The notes under the pieces: model-generated | Databases searched by the model: none | What the model saw: only the letters and a program-made list of their open reading frames with translations | Told to the model about the DNA's origin: nothing | NCBI GenBank assembly: GCA_964019415.1 | Contig: OZ025881.1 | Coordinates: forward strand, 2,260,280-2,324,279 | From: Ianthella basta | Lineage: Eukaryota; Porifera; Demospongiae; Verongiida; Ianthellidae | Length of the DNA stretch: 64,000 nt | Direction of reading: 5' to 3' | Made by a program: the position numbers and the translations under genes | Shown: positions 47,017 to 60,400 of the stretch, piece after piece | How positions within the stretch are numbered: position 1 is the stretch's first letter | How the letters are laid out: every line of letters begins with the position of its first letter

Positions 47017-49466
47017 CTATACACCACTTGGTAACATGCTCAGGAATCTGTTCTCTGTCCAGAGAGTAGGAACACACACAATGGAGGAATGCCCTTCTAG
47101 CTCACCTTTAGTCAAATCAAAGAAAGCTCTGAACTCAGTCTTGTTGACTCCTGCAACCCCATCGATATCCAGAACATCTCCAATTTTACTTTGTAGTGTG
47201 TAGGAACAAGTGACCTTGGCGACATCTGTATTTGCAAAGCTCATGATAGACTCCCTGTAAATGAGTCCATTCCATTCTGCAATGCTCATTTTTGATAGCT
47301 TCCATGTCAGTGTGTCATTCTTAGCCTGTATTGCGTTTTGGTCAGTCACTTGATTCATTGAGATGATGATGTTAGCATTTGAATCTTGAACAATAAACAG
47401 CTGAACATAAAATAGTTTCAGAAGCTGAACTTTCAAAGTATATAGGCTGGCACTGGTGAAACGTTCTTCAATGGAAGTAGTCTTGGGGCACTTGATAGCT
47501 CCATTGTGGCATGTGCTACAGGAAATGAATAGATTAATAAATTTATTAATATTCTGAATAATTAAGTTATGCTGCTAATTGATATATGACATGTAAGCAG
47601 ATTCCAAGGCTGCAAAATGAATAAAATTATATTTCAGTGATACATCTTTGTTGATATTTTGCAAAATAGGTCCATGCATCAAAGTGCTTTAATTATGGGC
47701 CTGATATATGGGTGCCATTTATTGCAGAATTAAGCATTTGCATGTGGATCTTGAGCATATTTCAATTCTTTGTGTTCTACTATTTTCATTGATGCACTAT
47801 TCATCTATATCATACACAAGCATAGCAATTAATTTTAGGTGCTGTAGTATGTGTATCTAAATCAGAAGTCATTATTATAACAAATGCAGCAAAAAGTAAT
47901 ACCATCTAGTACATGCACAAGCAGGTTCAGGCACACATACCCGACTGAGTCTCTGTTAAATGCTATAAATTTGTGCTAATTAAGCTAAGCCAGGTACTTT
48001 TAATCAATATCATGCTTAGTTCTTAGCACTCTACTCACCAGGTATGGCAATTGCTTTCTACTTCATACGTAGCTCCATGAGGAAACTCTTCGTCTTCCAC
48101 ACGACAGGATTCTGGTAATGCTACAATGACAGGAATATACATGTAGTTCAGTAAAGAGTGAAATGTATGTTATGCTGCCCTAAGGACATGCAGCAGTGTG
48201 TAGTTGACTCACAGCATTCGAATTTGTCAATGGGGCCCTCTTTGATAGTGTCATTGATGGGGTGTCCAGTGATAGGGTCAGCACACCAACAGAACTGCCT
48301 TGGGAGTTCAGCCGGCCAATGAGAGTGCTCAGGGGTGAAGCACTGGGTTTCTTTGAATTGGTCTGCCTCATGACTACCAGTCTTGCAAAATGGTTCATAG
48401 ACACGTTTTACGTCATCAAAAGTTAGGACATTGTCAGCTTGATACTTATTAGCTACAGCTGTAAACAGATCCTCCTCCTCCTGGGTACCATGTAGTGCCA
48501 CCCGTTCTTTGCGTGCTTGGCTACAGGCTGGCACTGTGGAATCTATAGTAATTAAGAGGTAATTGCTTCCTTACATTTCCTGCTGACGTTCTACAGAGGT
48601 AATACACCAACACTAGATGAAGCTGTTTATCGCTCATGTAGAATCTTGGCAACTTGTAAATTGTTTCTTATAATGTAATGTAATCTCCTTCAGTGTTGCC
48701 AGTTTTAAGTTAGTTAATGATTAACTGTCTTTTCAATCTCACAGCGGACCACCTCACCACATCCTGACAGTATATGTATACAGCTTCCTATTATATGTCT
48801 TCCTGAGAAATACACCAGTTCTTGGGTGGCTGCTATAACATTCTCCACACTAGGTCAGTGCTAATGCCTCACTATGTGACTGCAAGCTGCATGTACACTT
48901 ATACTTACTCGTTGGTGGAATGGTAACAAGTTCAATGTCTATTATCCCTTTCTGCTGCCTGAGGGGGGCTGCTTGAGATATGGCCTGCATGAACATAAAC
49001 AAAGGCATATACTCTTAAAACCATGAGTACATGTCCATAGACAGTTAGGTATACATCCTTGAATCACGTGCACGCGCACGCACTCTTCTCTCAGTACATT
49101 GCAGTATGCCTGTACTGCATGCAGGGCTCCTTCTGTATTTAGCGACTGGGTACTGAGTATCAAATGCATAATCTCATGCAGAGCAAGCACCAAACTCACC
49201 ACAAGGGATAGTAGGACGCAGGCTGCGAACAAGCGGCCGATAGAGAGGGGGTTCCGTGATGCGACTCTGTGCAGGTAAGGTGGAAATCGCAGCCAATGGA
49301 AATTAAAGGTGAATCTTGTGGTAGCTGACCCATTGCAGGCAGATAGCTAATGCCTTGGTCACATCCACTGCAGGGCGTCTAAAGACAATGTACGTGCCAT
49401 GCAATGCACAACCGATCGACCCACTATAGAGCTGATCGGCTGGGCAACTCACTTCGCGAGCGACAT
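47017..49466 (-). CDS. secreted thyroglobulin type-1 / VWC-like / EF-hand protein, copy 1 (6 exons, 355 aa)
   Basis: Secreted matrix-type protein, SPARC/SMOC-like in its ingredients. Exons: 49453-49466, 49200-49266, 48909-48984, 48213-48542, 48039-48120, 47017-47515; 1068 nt, all in frame. It starts MSLAK, then a signal peptide GRLFAACVLLSLVAISQA. Exon 4 holds a thyroglobulin type-1 domain: KTGSHEADQF, QCFTPEHSHW, and the family core CWCADPITGHPI (CWC then the Gly-x-x-I end) and a final Cys. Exon 5 and the start of exon 6 give CRVEDEEFPHGATYEVESNC and TCTCHNGAIKCP, a VWC-like module. The C-terminal part ends with one degenerate EF-hand loop (DIDGVAGVNKTEF), resembling the SPARC-type calcium-binding end. 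Two exons of 14 and 67 nt carry the N-terminus. A GTGAGC inside the last exon could define an optional intron. Confidence 0.8.
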
Positions 49467-49774
49467 ATTTGCGATGTACCACTGATCGAAGTCGTGGAGC
49501 AAACCCGATTCTTCGAGAACGTTGCGGATACTGTTTGAGCTTCTTGAGAGATACTTGCTAGCGCTGTGATATCGTCTCGTTTTATACTTGCTGCTAGCTA
49601 GTTGCACGCTACATGATGTGGGGCTAGGTCACACAGGAAACTCTTTTAATTAAATTCACACCTGCAATCCTCCTTAGCACATTCATTTGTGCGTCCTGTA
49701 CCTTTGATAGCTGCCTCTTTGTCATGCAGGCTTCACACCTCACACCTATATATCAGCACTGACATCACTGTGCA
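49467..49774. other. upstream region of thyroglobulin-1 gene copy 1
   Basis: 308 bp between the start codon of copy 1 and the retrotransposon. It contains the 5'-UTR and probably the promoter. No TATA box is evident at a defined distance; TATATATC occurs at 49747-49754 near the element. Confidence 0.4.
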
Positions 49775-52410
49775 GTATCAGGTATCAGGTATCAGGTATC
49801 AGGTATCAGACAAACCTTACTCCAAGGCATTCCAACGCTTCATAACTTCCCATTCTCTCACACAACCTATCTCCCATCCTACTCGCTACTCTGGTGCTTC
49901 CAACTCTATCTTGGACCTATTTCTTGTTTCACGAGATGTTCCTATCTCCAAATCCCTTATTCTTGATTCCTCATTTTCTGACCACCTGCCCATCCTTCTT
50001 CAACTTAACTGTGCTGTTCCCAAACCTCCTCCCACCTTAATCACCCGTCGTTCCTTCAAAAACTTCTCAAAATTCATCTTCGAAGCTGATCTCTCTTTAG
50101 TGCCTTGGTCCATCATTAATGTATTTGATGATCCCGATGACAAAGTAGATACATTTAACAACCTATTCATGGAAGTTCTAGACATACATGCCCCACTGAA
50201 GACAGTTAGAGTAAAAAAGAATCCCACACCTTGGATCGATAAGACAATTCGACGTGAGATGGACAGACGTAACCGGCTTTTCCGTTTCTACCGTCGGAAA
50301 CCTTCTGTTGCTTCTAGAGACATATACAAGGCTCAGCGAAACCGTGTTGTCTGGTTACAGCGCAAAGCCAAGCATGAGTACTTCCACCAGCTGATCAGTA
50401 GAAAGTCACATCCCTCAGCTATCTGGAACACACTGAAGCTGGCTACCAGTTCCACCTCATCTTCCAGCAACTGGTCTTCCTTCAACTCTGATTCTGCCTC
50501 CATCGCTAACACTCTCAATGGCCACTTTGCCTCTGTCAGCTCCTCCAGTCTTTCTCCATCCTCTCCGTTACCTCCTATCCAATCTCGTCATCCACCTACC
50601 CTTTCCCTTTCCCCTACCACCCCTGAGTGGTGTGAGGATGTTCTTGCTTCTCTGAAGCAAAGGTGTGCTGCTGGTCTTGATCTTATTCCTTCCCCTGCCC
50701 TCATTGCTGCTCGCTCTGTCATTTGCTACCCTCTGTGCTCTATCCTGAACTCATCCATTGCTTCATCTGTCTTCCCTGGACCCTGGAAGTGTGCTTCCAT
50801 TAAGCCACTTCACAAAGGTGGTGACTGTGCTATTCCCTCAAACTATCGTCCTATCTCCCTTCTTCCTGTTCCCAGCAAACTTCTAGAAAAACATGTCCAA
50901 AAGCAGCTTTCTGTTCATCTCAATTCCAACAACCTTCTCTTTCCTTACCAGTCTGGCTTCCGTTCTTCTCACTCTACCCAAACTCTTCTCCTTCATTGTC
51001 TTGATAATTGGTACAAAGCACTAGACAGCAAGAAGCTTGTAGGAGTAGTATTTCTAGACATTTCCAGGGCCTTCGACACTGTGAACCATGATCTTCTCCT
51101 ATCAAAGCTGTTCCATCTTGGTCTTTCTCCATCCACTGTTTCTTGGTTCAAGTCATACCTCTCTAATCGTTCTCATGTTACTAGGGTCGCTAATTCCTAC
51201 TCTTCACTTGCCTTTCCATGCTCAGGTGTACCACAAGGCTCAGTCCTTGGTCCTACCCTCTTCTCCGCCTTCATCAATGATCTTCCTTCTGTCCTTCCTC
51301 CTGACTCTACTGTACTCTTCGCTGATGACACCACTATCTTCATCATTAGTGATGATCTTCCTTCTCTCAATTCTGCTCTTCAACTCACTCTTGACTTGGC
51401 AAACTTGTGGCTAGAAAGAAATGGTCAACAGCTCAACACCTTGAAAACCAAGTGCATGCTGATACACTCAGCACGAAAGAAGGTCAACAGTGGACTGGAG
51501 CTGATGATTGATGGTATGGATGTAGAACAGGTTCGGTTTTTCAAGTTTCTTGGAGTCTTGGTGAACGACACTCTCACCTGGTCTGACCACATCGACATGG
51601 TCTGCAACAAGGTCACCCGTGGCCTCAATCTCCTACGTCGTCTTTCTTGGTTTCTCCCTCAGCCTCTCCTTCTTCTCTACCTCAAGTCCTATATTTCTTC
51701 CCACTTTTGACTACTGTGATGTTGTTTGGTCTGGGTGCACTAGGGATGAAGCTCTTCGCTTGGAAACCCTGCTGAACTTTGCTTGCCGTACTGTTCTTCG
51801 TAGGCGTAGAGATTATTCTGCTTCTTCCGCTCGTGGTGAACTTGGTCTCTCCACCCTTTCCGCAAGAAGAAAGCTCCACCTGGCCCAAACCATGTTTAAA
51901 TGTTTGTCTTCTCGGTCTCCTCCTTATCTTTCTCAACTTTTCTCTTCACCAAACTCTCACTACAACACTCGTTCTTCTTCTACTTGCCAACTCAATCTTC
52001 CTTCTTCAAGAACTTGCTTCGGGCAAAAGGCTTTCAGTTTTGCTGGTGCTTCCTTGTGGCGGTCTCTTCCGAAGAACATCAGAACATGTGCAGACTTTGG
52101 AGCTTTTTCAAAACTCTGTGAGGCATACTTATTGTGAATACTGTCCTTACTAGCTATCAAGATCATTATTTCAATTTACTCCAACTTTTTAGGTATTTAT
52201 CAGTTGCACGAAATTGACCCATTAACATAACTTAGCCAAAATATTATGTTTATATTGCCACTATTTAATATAATTTGCTTGTTTGTACTAGTGTTTGTTT
52301 TGTGTTCATGTATTTTTGCCTTTCTTTTCTGGGTGCCATTTACAGTAGCCATTGGCTAACGGTTCCCCAGGTAAAATAAGAATACCTGATACCTGATACC
52401 TGATACCTGT
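49775..52410 (+). mobile_element. 5'-truncated non-LTR retrotransposon (LINE) with inverted heptamer ends
   Basis: A LINE remnant flanked at 49775-49809 by five GTATCAG units and at 52383-52409 by the inverse (TACCTGA units). It carries the end of an endonuclease, a reverse transcriptase and a C-terminal zone, interrupted by one frameshift. It lies about 310 bp upstream of thyroglobulin-1 copy 1 in the opposite orientation. Confidence 0.88.
49813..52137 (+). pseudogene. LINE endonuclease (C-terminal end) / reverse transcriptase, frameshifted
   Basis: The frame is open from before 49813 to a stop at 51708-51710, then continues in another frame (from about 51700) to 52135-52137. Seen in order: end of an APE-type endonuclease (HPTRYSGASNSILDLFLVS, FSDHLPILL), linker, reverse transcriptase motifs (NYRPISLLPVPSKLLE, FRSSHSTQTLLL, FLDISRAFDTVNHDLLLSKL, SGVPQGSVLGPTLFSAFIND, LFADDTTIF with the catalytic Asp pair), thumb, and after the shift DYCDVVWSGC and an FxxASLWRSLPK-like end common in CR1/L2-like LINEs. 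The 5' end is lost inside the endonuclease, before its catalytic GDFN. With truncation and frameshift it is inactive, although the RT catalytic residues remain. Confidence 0.9.
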
Positions 52411-53068
52411 GGCATTCACTACTTTCATCTTGATACTCTGCCGGCTCAAGTCTTTCCTTCTCAAAACAGTATCATTCATCCATCCCTCCAATCATATTAT
52501 CATCCCAATCATAATCATCCCTCAAACATAATTATACATTAGCTTAATATAGACACCTATAGTATAATTATTATACTGACTATATAGTTGTGGGGACAAC
52601 AGTTGATGCACATGGAGACTGCAAATACATGCAGTATAACATGATTGCTTTGTGACTAATTGCATGCTGTATATATTCAATTGGGTCAACCATATGCATA
52701 GTGCTATTGAATACTCAGAGTAAAGGAATAAAGTAGTATAGCATGTTATTTAAAAATTCATGTACTCTATATTAACTGCCACCAATCTATCTTGTGTGTG
52801 CTTGCATTTTGAGTGTTTGTATAATTTATGGCCAACTTGTACATGAACACTTCTTTCATGTACTGTACATTGTAAACATGTGTCATAAATATAATATTGC
52901 ATTCAAATCGTATTACCACATATAATTATACAGAACAGTATGTAAATTGTGTTGATTGATTGCATGTGAAGTGCAAGGGGACATTAATTGAACAAAAACT
53001 TGTGCACAATTATAGGTGTATGGTTAGCCACTTGTATTGTGTGACAGACATTGTGAATTTGTTGTTTG
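52411..53068. other. intergenic, AT-rich, nothing recognised
   Basis: About 650 bp between the LINE tail and the last exon of the C18orf63-like gene. AT-rich, no coding or repeat signal that I can support. Confidence 0.5.
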
Positions 53069-53221
53069 TCAGAGCACTTCAAATGCCTTCCCTGTCTGCC
53101 TCGAGTGTTCCGAGACCAGGCGGACTAGGTCCTCTTTCTTGGTGCCCTTTGCCTTAAACTGCACCCCATTCTGCCACAACCACTTCTTAAGGTCAGCCAC
53201 TTTTGCTTTGCTTACAGGCAC
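53069..53221 (-). other. C-terminal SAP-like exon (probably of the C18orf63-like gene)
   Basis: A 50-residue exon with a TCCCAG acceptor: VPVSKAKVADLKKWLWQNG, then FKAKGTKKEDLVRLVSEHSR and a stop. The pattern (Val-x-x-Leu-Lys ... Gly ... Gly-x-Lys-x-x-Leu-Val) resembles the SAP helix-extension-helix DNA-binding motif. Linkage to the upstream exon at 54243 depends on a weak donor. It could instead be the last exon of another small gene. Confidence 0.5.
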
Positions 53222-56200
53222 CTGGGACACAAGACATTTCAGTACCAATAAACTAATATCATTATGTAACATAATACATTAACCATATATGCATGTATGA
53301 TATGGTATTTGACTCACATATACCACTATTTAATTAACTATATAGCATGACTTGTACTGATGATAAATCAGCAATAATGTTGCTAACAATCTGTACTGAT
53401 TTATATTCTAATTGTATTCCTTAGCTGTACATGTATATATATGCATACTAAGTACCTAATTGCCAGCACCTCCAAATCCCTGGGACATCATTTGTATTTA
53501 TTCTATTACTGTGAAACCTGTCTATAAGACAGCCACCTGTGGGCCAGTTATATCAATCAATCAATCAATCAATCATGGAACAATGAAGGATACATATCTC
53601 CAGTTTTTGGAGGTCATCCCTATAAGACAAGCTGTCTTAAGACAACCTAATTACCAGTGCCTCCAAATCCCTAGGACATCATTTGTATTAACAATGTACT
53701 ACAGTGAATCCTGTCTAAGACAGCCACCTGTGGGCCAGTTCTAACTGACCTTGATTAGAGAGGTGGCTGCTCTACAGAGGTAGATTGCTATTACAATATT
53801 ATGTTTTAGTGCTATTTTGGGCCAGGGAGGCTGGTTGTCTTAGAGAGGAGGCAGACTTACTGTACACACTGACCATTTTAGACAGGTTTCACTGTATCTA
53901 CATTACTTACTTCAGATGAATGGTGTACACCGCAAGTTGCAATGTACGCAAATGTGCTTGAGTAACACAGTACCCTATGTAGTGTATGCTGTGTTCAAAC
54001 CTGTTTTGCTAGCTCTGTGCGGGTCTCATTCTGTGGGAGGGACTGCACAGGTTTTTGCCCACCAGTGGAATGACTCTACAAGGTAAGATTTTCACAATAG
54101 TGCCGTTGCACTGGCAACAATGCCACCTTGTACACGATGTGATGTAAATGCGCAGATTTGAGGTTTGCGCCTAACATGCTCATTTAACACATGCCTAAAT
54201 CCATTGTGTTCATTCTACATTGTCCTATGCATCTTACCGTACCCTTTTGCTGTGCATAGCAGGATAGAATGCATCGTCATCTTCCATTCTGCTCAATATG
54301 CTGGTTGGAACTTGCCGGAATGGATCAGGGCTGTTTGAATGTGTGTTGTGTGTGGCCACAGATTTGGAAGCTATGGCTGCCCCTCCAGCTGCTGCTGCAG
54401 TGTGTTTCTGTGAAGCATTATTGGGCCTGTGTGGTGCTGTTGGGGTTGGTTGCAGTTGGTCTCTCATTGGAACTAGGATGTGATTCGGAGCAACTGAAAC
54501 TCTCTGATGAGGCACAGTGGGTGCTTGTGGTGGTTCTCTTGCTGGTATCTGGGATGGCTTCTGAATGGTCGGAGTGCTGTAATGGGCATTGGGTTTATGA
54601 GCTGGCTTGTTGGCTGCTGGCTGCACTGTGTCTGATGCACTTGTGGGAGGATGTGTGGTATGAGTCTTGATCATCGCTGAACCAAACTTGGGTACATACA
54701 CTGGCGTATTTGGCTGTGCAGCCTTCTCTACATTCCGTGTACATTGTGTACTTGCTGAACTGCTACCACTGCCATCGTTGGGCTTTCCAGGTACCATCTG
54801 ATTGCTAGAGCTCATGAGTGATGTTGCCTTTCTCTTTGCACCAGCAAGTGCATAGGAAGTGTCCTTTATTGAACTACCTCCAGCAGAGGAAAAGGTGATG
54901 GGCTCCAGTGGCATCTGTACTTGTTTGAGGGACCCTAGCAAGGATGCATATTGCAGTTGGCTTTTTGGTGCAAAGTGTTTGGTGGCAAATGACAGTCGGC
55001 AACCACAGATGGAGGGAAGGCGCTGGAAAGCATCCGACAGAAATGAAGTAGCAGTACTGTTGCTCTCACGTGTTGGAAAGGAGTGAGGTGGGCACTTCAG
55101 AACACATGCGCCTGGATAGCTGAAGGAGTAAAGGCACTGAGCATGAACAGTGTGGCCCTCACTCATGATACTCTTCCTTGCAAATGTACACATTGTACAT
55201 ACTGTAAAATGTACAGTGTAAGTGTACAGTATATAGTGTGATGTACTACATTGACTGTAACAGTACTATATTGCGTATGTACCTTAGAATCATGTCCGGA
55301 TTGTGCCTGAAGTAGATCTTGAAGCTCAAATTCTCCTTCTCAGGAAGGATGTAGCCATACTGCATGTGCAGGGGTCAGCACGTTGAGGTATAAGCCACAT
55401 GCAAACTGGCATAGATGTATACACAATGTCATGCCCTATAATAATACAATGTACAGCTGTTTGTAAAGTGGTTGTTGCAAGTGTCATTTGACTCACTGCT
55501 CACCTCTGCATGAACTCTGTCCTAAGTTTTGGAGCTGCACAGTTTACACAACATATACAGGTCCACTGCTTACAGCACCAAGTGAGGTCAAAGTTCAGAG
55601 GTGAGTCCCGAGTCGAATGACACAATATTTGTGACAACCATTTGTCAAATCATGCACAATGAATTGAATTTATGTATGTGGTCACATGGAGTATTAGATT
55701 GCACAATAACACTGTTACTAGTCCATATTCCTGTGTTGTACGCATGCTGTGTGTAAGCCAGATATACTTTACACTATACACATGTACTGTTATAATTATT
55801 ATAGTCTCACGAGTCAGGTATTGGCAATTTGCTCAATTGTCTGGCTCGCAAGACAAATACACTGCACCTGTTTCTTCCAGTACAGTCGAATGTGTTCATA
55901 GGATGGTAGCTGGGGAACTGGTGTGTACTCTGAGGAGACAGAGTTCACGAAGCCGAGTGTGCAGCTGTAAAAAGATAGAGTATGTGGTTAGGGTTGGCAT
56001 GTGAGTTGTTGGGTGGGGCAGGGTGAGGGGATTGCATTTAAACACATTGGGGCGGCTGGGCGGCAACCAGTGTGAAAACACTACAGTGTACGTGACTGGT
56101 AACCTGATACTGCGACCAGCATATGAACCCACTCAAAGGGTATGGTATAGATAGATCATAGAGGATAGTATGTAATTGGCTAACTTCTGACGTCAAACAA

Positions 56201-56486
56201 CTGGAAGTTACCTCTGTTGACCCTGTGTGAGGGTGGCTGCCTTTGTTTACTGCTAAGGAAAAGCTATTGAGGATTGTTTTAGTGACCTATTTGATTGTTA
56301 TATTGTGTGTACAAAGTGCAGTATATATAGGGGTTGTGTGTGGAGGGCAAGGTTTGGTAGACATCACGACAATGGTACAGAATGTAGATTAGTGCTGCTC
56401 CTGCCCTCTGTTTGCCCTCATTACTTACAGTGTATGTACACAGAAGGGAGATACACCCATTTATACAACAAACACCATTAAGTGTC

Positions 56487-56567
<81 letters not shown>

Positions 56568-57382
56568 CCACACGTGGGTGTGGTAGTATGCAATTCTGTA
56601 CAAACAAGTACTGTAGTGTCATGACAGGATTAAGCATTGCTTACTTTGGCAAAACATAGCACTTGCGACCTTCCATCTCTTCTTCAGATAGTCTCTTCCT
56701 TGCTCCAGAGTTGAACAATTCTAGTACGGGAAGACTAACTCCCAGGTCATCAGGCTACATGGAATCAGGTGCACGCACACATCCTTCAGCATATATACAT
56801 GTAATTTCAATACAATTTGGATTAGGCCATTATTATTACACAGTTACACTATTTCCACTGCTCTTGATATGCAGATTATAGCTACTCATGTGCTCATACA
56901 GACATGGTCAATGTCAATGTGATGCTCACTTTTGGGGTGTGACTAGCTAATAAGTCATTGCCCATCTGGAAAGGGCTTCTGGCCACATTCCAACGATTTG
57001 AGCCCCTCCTCTGTCCTACCACTAATTTCATTGCCCCTCATTGTCAAGGCAACCCTTCATTTCTTATCATGTCTCATGCAGGCACAATATGTGAATGCAT
57101 GAGACGATGTTGGGGGGCAACACTAACTTGCAGGAGACTAAGAACCAGGGTCTTTGTGTGTATTGTGAGGGACAGCTCTCCATTGTTCACAGCAACATGC
57201 AGTTCTGGATGGTGTTCAAAGGTGGAGACAGGATACTCCATAGTGAATGGTACTTGGCAACTGTGCATTCAGTGTAACATTCTTTTGGCAAGGTGAGGAG
57301 AGGATGACAGTGCATTATATTCATGTGTCCTTACTACCAGAGGTACTGTAGTAATGTAGGATGGTACACGTACTATAATACT

Positions 57383-57462
<80 letters not shown>

Positions 57463-60400
57463 AGGCACGTACACACATGCAACTTACCCACTGCCTTAAC
57501 TCTCCCTCCATGGAGAAATTCTAACCCTGTGGGATGCAAGGGAATGGCAGGCAGTTAGACGTAAACAAGGCCGCACCCCACTACTTTATCACTCATACTG
57601 TACATTAGCAGCAGCTGCTACTACCACACTATATATCACACAGCACTGAAACAGTGATCCGCATAGCAGCTGTCAAAGCTTTGGCATTGGAGGTTGCACA
57701 TGATTCTTTCATCACCAAAGGCACAAACCACATGAGTATATTGGGGTTTGGCTGCAAGTACTGAATCTGTATAAGCTTGCACAGACTTCCTACACTTGTA
57801 CACATACCTACTTGCCCAACTATGGCACCATACTTACTGTCTGCAGCACGGCTTGTATTAGAACACTTCCAATAGGTGTGAGTACAAGACTGACTACACA
57901 CTGTGCCAGGCTGTGCAAGTGTTCAGGGTTGCCATTGTTGTGCTGGTGAATGCATTGTGCTACAAGACTCAACCACAGACACGCTCGATTGCATCTGTTG
58001 CATTGTACTTGGCTTGTACTGTAGTGAAAGTGCCTGTCTCAATTACAATACCTACAACAAGTTCAGTTTGTTATGTACTACAACATGAATGCCAGACAAG
58101 CAGGCAGGTATGTATACCAGTATACAGTAGTAGTGAATAGAGGTTATTTAATGGGAACACGTTTATACATTGTGCCTTTATCAATTCTATCTTACATGCG
58201 CCATTGTTTCTGCTAGGCAGTGGTAAAATAGTGGTTTGTGCACATGCACACATCCTACACCAACCTTGTGCTAGCCAGGTGCTCACACGATTCCATTTCG
58301 GAGAAAGCCGAGTCTTGAGTGAAAAACTGTAGCAGGATGCCATGATTTCATCAGTGGCAGTGATCTGGGACACCAGCTAGTAGGGACAGAACAAGAGTAC
58401 AAACCACAAAATAACAATGACACATACTATATACTGGGCTACTATTTCACGTATGAATGTGTGGGGATGCGTGTACGACATTGCTCTCATCATGAGTCAC
58501 ACTGTACGTCTGTGAGTGTAGGTACCAGAAAACGGGAAGGTCACGTGCATAGGCATTTGTATACATTATTGCCATGCAGCTGAAAGGCAAGTCAAGAGCT
58601 ACACATGGTTAGGAATTTGGGGGGAAGGGAATAGCGGCAGTTAACCGGACTAGAGCTGGCAATCTCCAAATGTACACTGATGGATTGACAGCTGTTGGCA
58701 GTGGCCATAGCTCATCTGCTAAAGGTCAGCCACAGAACTGGCAGTTGGGCTCTGGTCAAGTTGGCTGCCCTTTTTCCTTGCTCCCGTCTGTCCTTACCAT
58801 GTGTAGTTCACAATGTTGCCTTGTCTTTAATTGCATTACCATGGGCACTCAGACCATCTTAATTATGTAACATAGTATTATGAATAGCTATGTACAGGAT
58901 AATCACAATATATTGCAAGCTGGACTGTAACAGTATAGCTAGACGCATACGCTGCACATATTTACATGGAAAAATAGCATCTTCTTTGCTCTGTGCATAT
59001 ACATAGACATAGACATAGTCATAGACAACAACATGTGGCATTATGGACTATTGGGTAACCCAAAATTTCTGCTGTGCTGTAATGCCTTTCGATCACTACA
59101 CATTGCACCAGCTAGTAGGGACAGACGTAACGTCCAGCTCACAGAGCAGCAGCTACAGTGTACACATATATGTAGACCCACTGCCTGTATTACCCACTAA
59201 CACTATCAGCAGTATGTGTATTGCATTACTGGGATGCATTTCAGCAGTTTACATTCAGCTCACGTAGCTATGTGGTGTTCCATCACTCACCACAAGTCCC
59301 TGTTGTCTCAATTTCACCTCCACTTTCTCATTTCTCAAGTACCCTACCTGTAGGAGGGGAGCAGTCAGAATGTAAACACACTCTCTCACATCACGTTCAG
59401 ACTACACACACATAGCTGTATATACACACGTGTGCATGTGCAACCATATATCTGTGTGTCATTCTTGTGGCCGGTGCATATGCAAGGTGAGCAATTGCAT
59501 GGAGGCTGCAAACAGAGGCTACTTATGCGTAATATAAGTGCTCAGACACAACATTTATACATACAGGGTGCACACACATTGCTGTACACAGAGCTTGGCA
59601 CAAACTGGAGTGATAGATAGCAGCTTCAATGTAACTGTAAGGAAGCTATATATTCAGACATTGCATACCAATATATAATTGGCATTGGTGCATTCATGAG
59701 GAAGTTACACAGATACAGACTGGCAAAGGGTGTAAAGATGAATCATAATAAACCCATGTATGGCATGAATAAACAATGGATTGAATGAGGTTATCTGTTG
59801 GCTAAGTGCAAATGATTGAGGCATATTTGGCATGGAGGGATGTGGTCATGCAGCTGGGATTCAGTTTGCATCCGGGTATGCAGTCTCAGTCTCTGAGAAG
59901 CAAAAGCCATACTGCCACGTCATAGCAAACAGAGTATAGGACAACTATGGATAGAGAAAGACTGCCATGAATGATAACAACATGACAGAGCTGTTTCGTA
60001 CCGCTGCCGATAAGCTAAGTTACTTTTAGCAGTCTGCCATTCCTGGCTCAGTTAGTAAAGAGCTGGTATTGCACTTAGAGGTTAAGCTTACAGTGACAAG
60101 CCCCTTCCCATGGGACAAGGATGTCGGCATGTACAGCTGTAAGCTTAACTCACTGGACTAAGGAGCTGTCAATATATGGGCCATAATCATAATTATAACA
60201 GATAAAATTAATATTGTATATATAATGCAACCCACATGCATTACTTCTAGAACTACAGCAAAATTATTGCAAACTACTGGCAATGTCATAAGGTTTGAAG
60301 CCATACAAATTACAGGAAGTTCAAAGTTCACCTATAGCACAAATATGTCACATTGCAATCATCATGATGAACATCATGTAAGAAAGAATAACCTCCCACC

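Noticed and set aside
54269..54670. 133-codon plus-strand frame rich in Leu, Val and Trp
   Set aside because: Antisense shadow of the Ser/Thr/Pro-rich exon 54243-55176.
55800..55860. Possible fourth copy of the GCTAGACC hairpin family
   Set aside because: Only short fragments (GAGTCAGG, GTCTGGCTCGCAAGAC) resemble the ends, and they do not pair into an element.
57630..57790. Candidate exon with a CTTGCAG acceptor (KPQYTHVVCAFGDERIMC)
   Set aside because: It would fit the phase of the C18orf63-like model, but the only donor is weak and nothing similar is present in the human protein as I recall it. Not included.
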